Below, piece by piece: positions 15,925 through 26,180 of a stretch of DNA of 64,000 bases. Both the position numbers and the translations under genes were made by a program. A model generated the notes under the pieces. That model was not told the origin of the DNA and ran no database searches. It saw only the letters and a program-made list of their open reading frames with translations. The stretch lies in NCBI RefSeq assembly GCF_023333595.1, contig NZ_JAIQZM010000011.1, positions 130,590-194,589 of the forward strand, given 5' to 3'. Origin of the DNA: Argonema galeatum A003/A1 (GTDB lineage Bacteria > Cyanobacteriota > Cyanobacteriia > Cyanobacteriales > Aerosakkonemataceae). Each line of letters opens with the position of its first letter. The first letter of the stretch is position 1.

Positions 15925-18519
15925 TTATTTAACAGAAGTTAATATTTTGAAATAATTCCAAGCTGCAACCACATTGCCCTGCATCAGTGCGGCAACACCG
16001 CTCAGTGCTTGGAGTTCTGGTAGATTGGGGTTGAGAGCTAGAGCGGGCTTGAGGGCGTTTTGGGCTGCTTTGGGATGCCAGTCGTACAGGTGGACAAAGG
16101 CGAGATAGGCGTAGGCGTAGGGATTCTGGGAGTCCAGTTTGGTGACTCGTTCCAAAGCTGCGATCGCACCTGCTGGCTGTCGCCGCAACACCTTCGCAAG
16201 CGCCAAAGCATAAGCCAAGTCTAGGTTTTGCGGTGACTGCTGCAACCGATAATTTAGCGTCTTGCTAGCTTGAATCAGATAATCTTGAGTCGGATCGTAC
16301 TGGTTGATCCGTCCAGTTCGATCGAAGACAGAATCGAGTGCCTTTGGGCCTTCGGGCAATTTTGCTGCTGAAGTCCGTAACTGAGTGAGTAGATCTAATT
16401 CGGGTGCGGGTGTAGGCTTAGCAGTTGGGTCAATTTTCACGGTGACAGGCGGTACTGGGATGGGATAAGTTTCACCAGTTTGTCGATTTAGGTAAGTTGC
16501 CTCTAAAGTATAAATTCCAGGAACGATATCGGTGGGAGGAAGCATCGCCGTCCGTTCGATAACTTGAAAAGGCTGACTGTCTCCTGGGACGCGCTTACCC
16601 GGATGCAAATTTCCCATCGCGATAGCATGGTCATGCAACCATTGTTTTTGCTTCGTTCCTTGTGCAGGCGAAACGGCTGAATTGCGCCAAGTTAGCAGCA
16701 CCAGGCCCGATCGCAATTGATTCCAGGGGCCAGACCAATCGTAGACAACTGGGACTGGAACTCCTGGTGGCGATCGATCTGGTACTGTAACTCGATTTAA
16801 TTTGAGATTTTGGATTGGGGACTCAGAAACTCTCTCCTGCTTTACTTGTACTGGGGGAATTCGGCTGTGGTAGAGATTCAAAGTACTCTCATCTGGCAAA
16901 TTCCAAGTTTTCTGTAATTGGAAATCTCCGCCTTGTTCTACAATTTGGACGATCGCAGATTGCGCCTCGCTGGGAACTGACCCTTGATTGCCAGTTTTAG
17001 TAACAAACCATGAGAGACTGCGTGCATCCTGCGGCACAAATTTTTTTCGCGTTCCCACCTGACGCCCATAAACCTGAAAATTGCTTAATGCTCCGTAATA
17101 ATTGAAGTTGTGCTGGTTAAGTTCTGGTGTCGAGGGGAGGACGCCTAAAGTCGATCGCAGATAAGCTTCAGTTTTGATAATTTCTGCAATTACCTGCTGA
17201 TGCGGCCACCCAGCACCAAAATATGGATAATGCTGAAAGCGAGGACTGAGAAATTGGGTTAACCAACTACCCCCAAGCGGGTACAGATTTAACAACATTA
17301 ATAATATGGCTAGACCGATAGTACCCCAGCGAATATGTTTAGCCCAGCGACCAGTCCAGAGTGTTAAGCAGTAAGCTAAAAATAAGCCTAAAACTGGCAA
17401 ATATGGCAAAACATAACGAGTATCTTTGTTAATATTCACAGAAGTAAGTAAATATGAACCTATCCAAAATATAGTCAACCATTTTAAGGATGATTGGTAA
17501 TTAGTAATTGGTAAGTGTTTATTTTCTTCTACTTTTCTAATAGCTGATTTACCAAAATAAAGTAGTAACCCAACAATAGGTATTAGTAAAAGTGGCCAAG
17601 AGACTACATAGGGCAGGTCTTTCCAATAAAATGTCCAGGCGTCGAGGGTATTGAGGGCTGGGTCGCCTTCTGCGATCGCAGAATCCACTGTCGCCCGTTT
17701 CCCAGAAGTCAGTATCAGCAGCCAATTGGTGCGATACCAAGGGCCAAACACTAACACTGACAACAACAAAGCACCGATTAGCTGCCCTATTCTGTTAATG
17801 GAATTGCCGAGAAAATTATTCTCATGTTTAATTTTAAATCTTATATTTTTAATTAAATTGCCAATTTCCCCAAACCCTACCCACAGTAGTGGTATTAACA
17901 AAAAGAATATGGCTGTTTGCTTCACCATTAAAGCCAAGCCCAAACAAACACCAAAACCTGCTGCCCAAAACCATTCTCTTCTTCGTGTCTTCGTGGTTTT
18001 TATATTCCACCAAACCGTCAGACAATAGAAACATAGCGTTACTACTGCCGTCAGCGGATAATCCAGTAAAAAATCTATGCGAAATCTATATAATCCCGGC
18101 AAAACCTGACATATCGCCGCCGCCAATAACCCGACTTCAACGCTGAACAATTCTATGCCCAAACCATAAACGGAGACTAATAGAATAGCGCTAAAGAATA
18201 GGTTGACAAGTGTAGCTCGATCTGGCCCAGTGCCAAAGAAATTTTGGATAATACCTGCGGCAATATAGGTAAAGGGTGGGACTTTGGAGGTGAGTTGCCA
18301 AAAACTCGTCCACCATTCACCGTTAAACCACTGGGGATGCTGTAAGGCTTGCCAGTAGTTTAAACTGCCTGTGAGGTAGTCTGCTTGATCCCAGGCGGGT
18401 ACAGACCGATCGAGGGCAAACCAGATGCGATCGCACACCGCACCCGCCAGCCAAATTATGCCCAAAGCCAGTAACCGTTTTAACTTTTTGGGTTTATTTT
18501 CTTCAATCACAGCTTCCAC
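15925..18519 (-). CDS. GT39-like membrane glycosyltransferase with C-terminal TPR repeats
   Basis: 864 residues from GTG at 18519. The N-terminal half has about ten membrane helices with the loop PAWDQADYLTGSLNYW, whose Asp fits the catalytic loop of the GT-C (PMT/ArnT, GT39/GT83) superfamily. The middle (about 530-710) is a soluble beta-type domain, and the C-terminus (about 760-864) has TPR-like helical repeats (QPAGAIAALERVTKL, PYAYAYLAFVHLYDW). GT-C enzymes transfer sugars from polyprenol phosphate at the outer membrane face. Substrate is unknown and there is no neighbouring pathway gene. The TPR tail may bind protein partners. Confidence 0.75.
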   Translation of the reverse strand: MEAVIEENKPKKLKRLLALGIIWLAGAVCDRIWFALDRSVPAWDQADYLTGSLNYWQALQHPQWFNGEWWTSFWQLTSKVPPFTYIAAGIIQNFFGTGPDRATLVNLFFSAILLVSVYGLGIELFSVEVGLLAAAICQVLPGLYRFRIDFLLDYPLTAVVTLCFYCLTVWWNIKTTKTRRREWFWAAGFGVCLGLALMVKQTAIFFLLIPLLWVGFGEIGNLIKNIRFKIKHENNFLGNSINRIGQLIGALLLSVLVFGPWYRTNWLLILTSGKRATVDSAIAEGDPALNTLDAWTFYWKDLPYVVSWPLLLIPIVGLLLYFGKSAIRKVEENKHLPITNYQSSLKWLTIFWIGSYLLTSVNINKDTRYVLPYLPVLGLFLAYCLTLWTGRWAKHIRWGTIGLAILLMLLNLYPLGGSWLTQFLSPRFQHYPYFGAGWPHQQVIAEIIKTEAYLRSTLGVLPSTPELNQHNFNYYGALSNFQVYGRQVGTRKKFVPQDARSLSWFVTKTGNQGSVPSEAQSAIVQIVEQGGDFQLQKTWNLPDESTLNLYHSRIPPVQVKQERVSESPIQNLKLNRVTVPDRSPPGVPVPVVYDWSGPWNQLRSGLVLLTWRNSAVSPAQGTKQKQWLHDHAIAMGNLHPGKRVPGDSQPFQVIERTAMLPPTDIVPGIYTLEATYLNRQTGETYPIPVPPVTVKIDPTAKPTPAPELDLLTQLRTSAAKLPEGPKALDSVFDRTGRINQYDPTQDYLIQASKTLNYRLQQSPQNLDLAYALALAKVLRRQPAGAIAALERVTKLDSQNPYAYAYLAFVHLYDWHPKAAQNALKPALALNPNLPELQALSGVAALMQGNVVAAWNYFKILTSVK

Positions 18520-18545
18520 TCATTTATTTTCCCTAGATCCATTAT

Positions 18546-19262
18546 TTATGAATTCTGACAAAAATGATTAAGATAATTATATAATTCTCGAAATAATGGG
18601 CATTTTCGTTGCAATTCACCGCAATTAATTTGCGTTATTAGTTCAGGGGTATGCAATCCTTTAGAAAAGCGTGGCTTATCGCGATCGGCATCCTGAACAG
18701 TCGATTCAATTAATGCCTCTGATAATTTTTCTCGACAACAATCTCTTTCAGGGTCATACTCACTAAATGATTCTGGATTATTAAAAGGAATATTCCTTTT
18801 CGTACTCAGCCACCATCGCATACGTTGATGTCTGTCTCGAAAATCTAGATGATTAGCTACTGTATTATTCCAATCTCCAATAATCCAAGCTTCCAGTTCA
18901 GGCGCTGCAAATCCAACAAATTTTTCTATATTGTCACATTCTGATATTTTTGCTATCTCTTCCAATATTTTTTGTCTTTGTGTTATGCGATCGCGGCAAT
19001 CCAAATCATCAAAAACTAAAATAAGATCGCATCTATTTGGTTCCACTCTTAAAGCAATAGGTAGTTCCTCCTTTATTTGTTCTATCAAACTTTGACCTGT
19101 TCTCCCATAACTAAGGGCTTTATTAGGCTTAGGGCCAGGTTTTTGACGGATTGGTGTTTTTCGGATAAATTGACATCCAGGAAAATTTTTATCCAAAAAT
19201 TGAGTTAATCCTTTAACCTCAGATTCACCACCACCAGCAAAAACCCATACTACCACGGCCAT
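18546..19262 (-). CDS. Toprim-like protein (DUF4276/OLD-nuclease-like) paired with AAA ATPase
   Basis: 238 residues. The N-terminus WVFAGGGESEVKGL provides a Toprim-style glycine-Glu motif (Glu13, Glu15), and ILVFDDLDCRD provides an Asp cluster (85-88). A conserved-looking GFAAPELEAWIIGDW follows. This pattern fits DUF4276/RloB-like Toprim proteins, putative metal-dependent nucleases. The gene overlaps the end of the AAA ATPase gene by 13 bases (19250-19262), so the two are translationally coupled. AAA plus Toprim pairs resemble OLD nucleases split into two chains and occur in phage defence systems such as PARIS; defence is inferred from that resemblance. Confidence 0.7.
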   Translation of the reverse strand: MAVVVWVFAGGGESEVKGLTQFLDKNFPGCQFIRKTPIRQKPGPKPNKALSYGRTGQSLIEQIKEELPIALRVEPNRCDLILVFDDLDCRDRITQRQKILEEIAKISECDNIEKFVGFAAPELEAWIIGDWNNTVANHLDFRDRHQRMRWWLSTKRNIPFNNPESFSEYDPERDCCREKLSEALIESTVQDADRDKPRFSKGLHTPELITQINCGELQRKCPLFRELYNYLNHFCQNS

Positions 19263-20563
19263 CCTCCCACAGTTGGATCGCCAACTCGGTATAAATCACC
19301 TAATTCCCATCCCTGTTCGAGTTTTTCATCCAGCATCTCTTTGGAAAGATGCTTTATGAAAAAATGCGTTTTATTTTCAGAATAGAAACAAAGGACATTC
19401 TCTAAACAATCCGTAAAATGATCTAAAAGGTCAGGGCTATGCGTAGTAATAATTATCTGTGTTTTGGTGGCTGCTTTTTTAATCCATTCAGCTAAAATTG
19501 GCATCCACGATACGTGCAATCCTAATTCTGGTTCATCAATTACTAACAAAGAAGGAAGAAATGGAGAATGTAATATAGTTGCCCAACACAACATTCTGAC
19601 AGTTCCATCTGACATTTCATTAAGGTAAAACGGTTCATTTATACCTTCAAAATACCATTCTACAGCGAGAGATAGGCGACCAGTACGCCCAGGTCTGACG
19701 CGACGAGTTTTTTGTATGATTGATTTCATCGCTAAATTAAGACTTTCATCAAAGTCAATATTTTGATTTAAGTTATCTAGAACTAACGCTAAGTTATATC
19801 CCGATGGCGATAAGTAAATGTCACTTGGGCCAAGTTTAGGCTCTGCCGTTCTAATTTGATTTAAATCCATGTTATTAGCGTTATAAAACTGCCATTTTGA
19901 AATAAATTCACTCAGTTGTCTTCTAATTCTGTAAACTGGCGTATTTTCAGGAGGTGATTGACTATTTTCAAGCAGTACCGGAATTGTAAATAGTCCCAGA
20001 GAATTCGTAGGAATGTTATCTAGAGGTTCAAAATGAGTTTGGGTTTGGTCAGGATTATCGTAAACAGATACTACTCCTTGACCTAATTCTCTTTCATGCA
20101 ATTTATAGTAATAGAAAGGTGACTTAGTTCTTTTTTTATTAGAACTATCATACAAATCTTCTCCGCCATATAAATATTCTTCGGAAATGCTAGCCCTCCC
20201 TTTTTGTTGATCGGTATAAAGTTTTAGGTCAAGAATTACACTGTCTCTTTGAGGATTATTAGTTTGGGAAATTTGCGAAAAACAGTAAGAAAATTCGACT
20301 AAGGCCGGACTTGCAACATTGCCATCTAGGATTCTATTACCACCAATTTTAGCAATTGCATCTTCAAAGCTACTCACACCTCTATTTTCGTCTGGAATAG
20401 CTGTAAGACAATCTTTTAAAAATTTTAAACAACTGATGAAGTTGCTTTTACCAGATCCGTTTGGGCCTATAAAAATGTTGAGATTATTTAGATATATCGG
20501 CTCATCCAAATGAAGATTTTTATAATTTTTAGTAGCCAGAAAACGAAGTGGTGGTTGATTCAT
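19250..20563 (-). CDS. AAA family ATPase (AAA_21/OLD-like) of a two-gene system
   Basis: 437 residues. Walker A GPNGSGKS lies at 33-40, an ABC-like signature at NEMSDGTVRML, Walker B at LLVIDEPELGLH and the switch motif at THSPDLLDHF near the C-terminus. These features mark an SMC/RecF/OLD-type ATPase head without a long coiled coil. ATG at 20563 begins MNQPPLRFLATKNYKN, typical of the class. It overlaps the downstream Toprim-like gene, suggesting the ATPase regulates a nuclease partner. Codon use looks ordinary but AT-rich compared with the putA gene upstream, hinting at acquired DNA. Confidence 0.85.
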   Translation of the reverse strand: MNQPPLRFLATKNYKNLHLDEPIYLNNLNIFIGPNGSGKSNFISCLKFLKDCLTAIPDENRGVSSFEDAIAKIGGNRILDGNVASPALVEFSYCFSQISQTNNPQRDSVILDLKLYTDQQKGRASISEEYLYGGEDLYDSSNKKRTKSPFYYYKLHERELGQGVVSVYDNPDQTQTHFEPLDNIPTNSLGLFTIPVLLENSQSPPENTPVYRIRRQLSEFISKWQFYNANNMDLNQIRTAEPKLGPSDIYLSPSGYNLALVLDNLNQNIDFDESLNLAMKSIIQKTRRVRPGRTGRLSLAVEWYFEGINEPFYLNEMSDGTVRMLCWATILHSPFLPSLLVIDEPELGLHVSWMPILAEWIKKAATKTQIIITTHSPDLLDHFTDCLENVLCFYSENKTHFFIKHLSKEMLDEKLEQGWELGDLYRVGDPTVGGWPW

Positions 20564-20689
20564 AGCATTTTAAACAGAACTGTGTCTATTAAATTATACA
20601 ACTGTGAATGCTATCTGGTGACGGGAGTAATGTTGATGATTCATGGTTTTTTCAATCAACCACGAACCATCAACACCCTTCACAAATTC

Positions 20690-23668
20690 CTATTCTGCCC
20701 CCTCAATGGGTGCAAAACCTTGACGTTGGATATTCTCAGTTACCGCACGCGGTTCCAAGAATTGTAGCAGATAATCGGGGCCACCCGCTTTGGAACCAAC
20801 ACCAGAAAGTTTAAATCCACCAAAAGGTTGACGCGAGACAATCGCACCAGTAATCCCGCGATTGATATACAAATTCCCCACTTCAAATTCAGCTTGCGCC
20901 TTTTCAATGTGGGAAGGAGTACGCGAATACAAACCACCAGTTAAGGCGAAATTTGTACCGTTAGCAACATCAATTGCTGACTGAAAATCCTTCACTCGAA
21001 TCACAGACAATACTGGGCCAAAAATCTCCTCCTGGGCAATTATCCCCGTCGGAGATACTTCCGAAAAAATGACCGGCCCAATAAAATAGCCATTTTCCGG
21101 TGCAGACATTTCCAGGGCAACTTTTGCTTCCTGACGCCCTTTCTCGATATATTCTTTGATGCGTTTATGGGCATTCGCATCGATCACAGGGCCTACTTTT
21201 GTGCTAGGGTTTTCTGCTGCACCAACGTTCAGACTGCGAGTAGCTTCAACTAAACGCGGTACAAACACATCATAGATAGATTCCAACACAATTACTCGCG
21301 AACAAGCAGAACATTTTTGACCGCTATAACCAAAAGCAGATTGCACTACACCCGCAACTGCTTGATCTAAATCCGCACTTTCATCAACGATGATTGCATT
21401 CTTGCCACCCATCTCAGCAATAACTCGTTTCAGATGTTTTTGTCCGGGTTGTAAAATCGCAGCATCGGCGTAAATTTGGCAACCAACTTCCTGAGAACCC
21501 GTGAAGGTGATCATGTGAACATCGGGATGTTTCACCATGTAAGAACCGACAGTGGAACCTTTGCCAGGTACGTATTGGAATACGCCGCTAGGAACACCAG
21601 CTTCGATCAAAATTTCCGTTAATTTGGCTGTAATTACTGAGGAAACTTCCGCTGGTTTCAGAAGCGTACAATTTCCCGCCACGAGTGAGGCGACTGTCAT
21701 TCCCGTAGGAATAGCCAAGGGAAAATTCCAGGGGGAAATAATCAGCGAAATTCCACGCGGTTGATAGTTATAGCGGTTATTTTCGCCAGGAATATCGTAG
21801 TTATATCCCTGTTCCAGTCGTTCCATTTCGTCGGCATAGTAGCGGCAGAAATCGATCGCTTCTGAAACTTCACCATCTCCTTCCCGGATTGGTTTCCCAG
21901 TTTCCAAAACCATGCAAGCTGTTAATTCGTGACGGCGTTTTTCCATCAATTCTGCTGCTTTACGCAACACGCCAGCACGTTCCCGGACAGGGGTTTTTCG
22001 CCAAGCGGGAAATGCTGCTTTTGCTGCTTGGATTGCTTGTTCTGCTTGTTCGACGCTAAGCAATCCAATTTTGCCAACTATTTCGCTGGGATTGGAAGGA
22101 TTGACAGAATCAACAATTTGTGATGTGTTTACATATTCACCATTAATTAAAGGTGAATATGTTTTACCTAGTTGTTGACGAATGGTTTGGATAGCTTGTA
22201 GCGATCGCGCTCTTTCTTCCTTATCAGCATAATCGGTATCGGCTACATTGGGGAACGCTTTCGTAAACTCTGCCTTGGAATCGACTTTGCCATTTAAAGT
22301 TGGCGGTGCTAACAATTCTTCGATTGGTCGTTCTTCCAAACTTTGCCGCAAGAAGGAACTATTTGCTGTGTTTTCTAACAAGCGGCGAATCAAATATGCC
22401 ATACCGGGAATTAAATCGCCATAAGGACAATAAACCCGCAGACGATAACCGCGATCCACGATTGATTTTGCCAGTTTATCTGCCATCCCGTAAAGGACTT
22501 GCATTTCAAAGCGGCGACGAGGTACATTTAAAGTTTCGGCAATTGCCATTGCCCGCGCTTGACTGCGAACATTATGGCTACCAATTGCCGAATAAATATA
22601 CTCGTAGTTTTCCAACATCAACTGAGTTATTTTCTCATAGTTGATATCGGTTGCCGCTTTATCATTGTAAACTGGTTGAGGCCAATCTCTCTGGGCTGAT
22701 TTGATAGTTTCCTGATCCCAATAAGCACCCTTCACCAAACGGATAGTTACCGGATTACCGCGCAATTTTGCCCAAGCAATCAAATCACGCAAATCTTTTT
22801 CGCTGTCGCGTAAATAAGCTTGAATTGTGATTCCAATATCCGTGCGAGAACGAAATTCATCTTCCAACAAAACCTGTTTGAGGATACTCAAAGTTAGGTC
22901 TTTGTAGGCATATTGTTCCATGTCAAAGTGAACGGCGGCACCTAATTCTTTGGCGCGGCGTAATAGAATGCGAATGCGATCGCTCACTTTTTCCTGACTG
23001 CCTTTCTCATCCAGCGGATCGAACTGGGAATAAAACGCTGTTATTTTAACAGATACTTGCACTTTTGGCAATGGTTCGCCATCAGCAGAGTCGATCGCCT
23101 CAACAGTTGACCAACTTTTCGCAGCTTCTGTTAGCTGACTCATCAATTCCAAATAGCGATCGAGATAAGATTGCGCTTCCTCCTCCGTAATCACCGCCTC
23201 TCCCAAGAGGTCGATCGTGAAAGCCATTTTATCCTTACGCAGGCGCTTAACCGTCTCAATTACCTGTTTAATGTTTTCTCCGGCAATATACTTATGAGCT
23301 AAAGTTTCAACTGCTGTGGAGACGGTTGTCGCTGCCAGCTGTCCCGGCATCGAGTCTGGATTGGCAAAATTCAGCAAACCTTTTAGCGCTGCGGGTAATT
23401 CAACCGACTCATCTCCCAGATATTCCTGTAAGTGACGGGCGATTTCTGGTTTGCTACGCAGCGAAGGCAGACAGTCGATGAAGCGAAACAGCTGCACCCG
23501 CAAACCGGGGTTAGACATTGCCCAAGATAGCAATTTATCGTCCCAGCGCATTTGGTCGCGCATTTGGGCAAAAAATGAACGATTTTCTTTAGTTGCAGCC
23601 AGAAGTTGTTTGGCAATCTCCTGGGTTTTAGTTTCGTAAACCGTATTATTTGATACTTGTACGACCAC
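20690..23668 (-). CDS. putA: Bifunctional proline dehydrogenase / L-glutamate gamma-semialdehyde dehydrogenase
   Basis: 992 residues from GTG at 23668. The N-terminal part (about 75-460) is the FAD-dependent proline dehydrogenase barrel, ending with the family-typical RRFEMQVLYGMADKLA and YCPYGDLIPGMAYLIRRLLEN. The C-terminal part (about 500-970) is an NAD-dependent aldehyde dehydrogenase with SPWNFPLAIPTGM, catalytic Cys in GYSGQKCSACSRVIV and Glu in AEMGGKNAIIVDES. It oxidises proline to glutamate, feeding carbon and nitrogen to central metabolism. There is no N-terminal ribbon-helix-helix repressor domain, so it is the short PutA type. The preceding gene is divergent. Some annotations call this pruA. 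Confidence 0.93.
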   Translation of the reverse strand: MVVQVSNNTVYETKTQEIAKQLLAATKENRSFFAQMRDQMRWDDKLLSWAMSNPGLRVQLFRFIDCLPSLRSKPEIARHLQEYLGDESVELPAALKGLLNFANPDSMPGQLAATTVSTAVETLAHKYIAGENIKQVIETVKRLRKDKMAFTIDLLGEAVITEEEAQSYLDRYLELMSQLTEAAKSWSTVEAIDSADGEPLPKVQVSVKITAFYSQFDPLDEKGSQEKVSDRIRILLRRAKELGAAVHFDMEQYAYKDLTLSILKQVLLEDEFRSRTDIGITIQAYLRDSEKDLRDLIAWAKLRGNPVTIRLVKGAYWDQETIKSAQRDWPQPVYNDKAATDINYEKITQLMLENYEYIYSAIGSHNVRSQARAMAIAETLNVPRRRFEMQVLYGMADKLAKSIVDRGYRLRVYCPYGDLIPGMAYLIRRLLENTANSSFLRQSLEERPIEELLAPPTLNGKVDSKAEFTKAFPNVADTDYADKEERARSLQAIQTIRQQLGKTYSPLINGEYVNTSQIVDSVNPSNPSEIVGKIGLLSVEQAEQAIQAAKAAFPAWRKTPVRERAGVLRKAAELMEKRRHELTACMVLETGKPIREGDGEVSEAIDFCRYYADEMERLEQGYNYDIPGENNRYNYQPRGISLIISPWNFPLAIPTGMTVASLVAGNCTLLKPAEVSSVITAKLTEILIEAGVPSGVFQYVPGKGSTVGSYMVKHPDVHMITFTGSQEVGCQIYADAAILQPGQKHLKRVIAEMGGKNAIIVDESADLDQAVAGVVQSAFGYSGQKCSACSRVIVLESIYDVFVPRLVEATRSLNVGAAENPSTKVGPVIDANAHKRIKEYIEKGRQEAKVALEMSAPENGYFIGPVIFSEVSPTGIIAQEEIFGPVLSVIRVKDFQSAIDVANGTNFALTGGLYSRTPSHIEKAQAEFEVGNLYINRGITGAIVSRQPFGGFKLSGVGSKAGGPDYLLQFLEPRAVTENIQRQGFAPIEGAE

Positions 23669-24044
23669 AGCTGATGGACTCCTATTCTCGGCAATGCTTG
23701 GGTTTATAACCCGATCATTTCTATTTTCACGCTTTATTACGCCATTATGTTAGCTGAATTACAAGTATAAATACTCAAACAATATGCGATCGGAAAACTT
23801 GCACAAGCAAACTGTAACCCCTTGAAAGTAGCTGTACTTAATCCAGATGAAAGCCGCTATAAACAAGATAATTGGCATCTGCGGCTGGGATCGTGGAAAG
23901 TTAAACTAGAAGTTAACAAGCATCTGCTCAACTCATGCCGATATACTGAGCTAAGCTCTAGCACGGAGAGGTTGAGTCAAGGTTGTAGCTGGCTTTATCG
24001 CTCTTTAAGTGGAGTTAGCCCAGACTGAACCGAAAAACACATCC
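23669..24044. other. Intergenic region between putA and a histidine kinase
   Basis: 376 bases with the two divergent promoters. A frame at 23822-24028 opens from TTG and overlaps the kinase start; I do not consider it a convincing gene. No clear hairpin or repeat. Confidence 0.4.
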
Positions 24045-26036
24045 ATGAGCATCCAGACGTCTGTGCTGGCAGAGCTGCTGCAAGACCTGCCCCAACTAAG
24101 ACCACAAATGTACTTCAAGTCTTCCTTAACTGCGCTCTCTCATGCGATGGAAGACCAAGTTTTGGCGGGTTCCGATCGGCCCCTGGTGATTGCGAGCTTT
24201 CAACGAGAGCGCTTTTATCGTCAGGAAGCTCACCGCTACCGACGGGTTGCACAAAAGAGCAATCAGGTGTATGTGCTGGCGGCACCGGAAACTGATTTCG
24301 TCAGCAAATCGGACATCTACGAGACGATCGCATTTAACCCTGAAGATGCCTTAAGTCAGGAGTGGCATTTAGTGGTGATCGGGCAGCAATATGCCAGCTG
24401 CCTTGTTTGCCGCGAACGGCAAGCGCCAGCACTGCCCACAGCGGAACAGCCGCACTTTGATATAGACCCATCTCGCCGATTTGAAGGCGTTTGGACTTTC
24501 GATCGGCAAGTGAGTTGCAAAGCGGCTGAATTATTACTTAAGAAAATTTTGGTTTATCGGCCTGAGTTGGAAGAGAAAATCGAGCAGGCGGAGACAGAGT
24601 TTCTGTTGGAAATTTCATCGGGTTTCCACGACATCGACCCAGACCCTTTTGCCCAGCGTTTGGTGACGTACCTTCAGGCGGGTCAATACAAGTTGCTAAA
24701 AGCCTATAGATCGATCGCAGATCAGGAAAGGAAAGAGCGCTTGGTGAACTCAATTACCTCTGCCATTAGGCAATCGCTCAATTCCCATGAAATACTCAAA
24801 GGAGCCGCGCAAGAATTGGGTCAGGCTCTACAAGTTTGTCGGTGTTTGATTTATCGTTGCAAAGAGACGGAGGTGGCAACGACAAATCTGCACGAGTTTT
24901 TAAGCCCTAGTGTTACCTCTCTGGCAGGACAAAGCTGGCCTTTGCAGGAGAATCCCCTCTTTCAAGAAGTAGTGCAAAGTGGACAACCTATCTACGTGGC
25001 AGATACTCACAGAGACTCCCGGATTACAAATACACCAGCGCTAAAGGCTCTAGTCGATCGCTTTGGAATTATCTCTTGGCTGCTAGTACCCGTACTGGAT
25101 AAGGGGAGATTATTGGGAATGGTGGAATTGCACTACGGCGGTGCGTCGCATGAATGGGAAGAAGATGATTTGGAACTGGTGGAAGCGATCGCAACCCAAA
25201 TCGGCGTTGCCCTCATTCAAGCAGAAGCCTACACCAACCTAGAACAGCTCAACGAGCAGCTAGAAGCCCTAGAACGCACCCGGAGCAACTTGATTGCCAT
25301 CACAGGTCACGAACTGCGTACCCCCCTATCGACCATCCAAGTTTGTCTGGAAAGTCTCGCCAGCGAACCAGATATGTCCCTAGAACTGCGACAGGTAATG
25401 CTGAACTCGGCTTTAGAAGATGCCGAACGGATGCGTAAACTCGTGCAAGATTTCCTCACCCTCTCCCAGCTAGAAAGCGGTCGGGTGCAGTGGCACCCGG
25501 AACCCCTAGAATTTCAAGAATGTGTCGATTTAGCTCTCAGCAGTATTCGCGCCCGTCTTTCCAAGGAGCAATTTCCCAAGATTACCACCCAGGTGCCAAG
25601 CAAACTGCCTCTGGTACGCGCTGATGGTGAATGGCTGGTGGAAGTACTGTCGAAGCTCTTAGACAACGCTTGCAAATTTACAGCACCGAATGGAGAGGTA
25701 ATTATCCAGGCTCAACCTACTAAGGGCGATCGAATGCTGGAAGTTACAGTCGCCGATACTGGTCGCGGCATCGAACCAAACCGTCTCGAAACCGTCTTTG
25801 ACAGGTTCTATCAAGAAGAAGGAGCCTTGCGACGAACAACAGGCGGTACAGGACTGGGACTGGCGATTTGCCGCCAGATTGTCAGCGGGTGGGGCGGTCA
25901 GATTTGGGCCAAATCTGCTGGCAAAGATCGAGGCAGTCAGTTACATTTCACCATTCCCATTGTGGGAAGTAGCGGCGATCAAAAGCGATCGGCCAAAAGC
26001 AATCCGCGATCGGCCAAAACAGGAACTAGGGGCTAG
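24045..26036 (+). CDS. DICT-GAF sensor histidine kinase
   Basis: 663 residues from the ATG at 24045 (MSIQTSVLAELLQDLP); a GTG at 24009 would add 12. The N-terminal about 200 residues match the cyanobacterial DICT sensory domain (SLTALSHAMEDQVL; SFQRERFYRQEAHRYRRV). A GAF domain lies at about 240-395, and then a HisKA domain has His422 in ITGHELRTPLS. The HATPase follows, with DNACKFT, DTGRGIEP and GTGLGLAICRQI. It is a soluble two-component sensor with no attached receiver and no response regulator nearby. The signal is unknown; DICT domains are linked to light-related signalling by their association with cyanobacterial sensors. Confidence 0.88.
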   Translation: MSIQTSVLAELLQDLPQLRPQMYFKSSLTALSHAMEDQVLAGSDRPLVIASFQRERFYRQEAHRYRRVAQKSNQVYVLAAPETDFVSKSDIYETIAFNPEDALSQEWHLVVIGQQYASCLVCRERQAPALPTAEQPHFDIDPSRRFEGVWTFDRQVSCKAAELLLKKILVYRPELEEKIEQAETEFLLEISSGFHDIDPDPFAQRLVTYLQAGQYKLLKAYRSIADQERKERLVNSITSAIRQSLNSHEILKGAAQELGQALQVCRCLIYRCKETEVATTNLHEFLSPSVTSLAGQSWPLQENPLFQEVVQSGQPIYVADTHRDSRITNTPALKALVDRFGIISWLLVPVLDKGRLLGMVELHYGGASHEWEEDDLELVEAIATQIGVALIQAEAYTNLEQLNEQLEALERTRSNLIAITGHELRTPLSTIQVCLESLASEPDMSLELRQVMLNSALEDAERMRKLVQDFLTLSQLESGRVQWHPEPLEFQECVDLALSSIRARLSKEQFPKITTQVPSKLPLVRADGEWLVEVLSKLLDNACKFTAPNGEVIIQAQPTKGDRMLEVTVADTGRGIEPNRLETVFDRFYQEEGALRRTTGGTGLGLAICRQIVSGWGGQIWAKSAGKDRGSQLHFTIPIVGSSGDQKRSAKSNPRSAKTGTRG

Positions 26037-26180
26037 GGGCTAGAAAAGTCAAAAGTCAAAAGTCAAAAGTCAAAAGTGAACAATTCTTTCTTTTCCCCTC
26101 TGCCCCTCTGCCCCTCTGCTCCTCTGCTCCTCCGCCCCTCTGCTCCTCTGCCCCTCTGCCCCTCTGCCCCTCTGCCCCCA
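26030..26180. repeat. Three adjacent short tandem repeat arrays upstream of psaD
   Basis: Three arrays sit in a row: ggggcta heptamers (to 26043), five aaaagtc heptamers (26044-26078) and about ten cccctctgc nonamers with c/t variation (26095-26179). These are cyanobacterial STRR-type sequences. They fill most of the space between the kinase stop and psaD and may place its promoter within 90 bases of its start. Confidence 0.85.

Noticed and set aside
23822..24028. 68-residue frame before the DICT kinase
   Set aside because: TTG start, no ribosome site, overlaps the kinase start region; no family resemblance.
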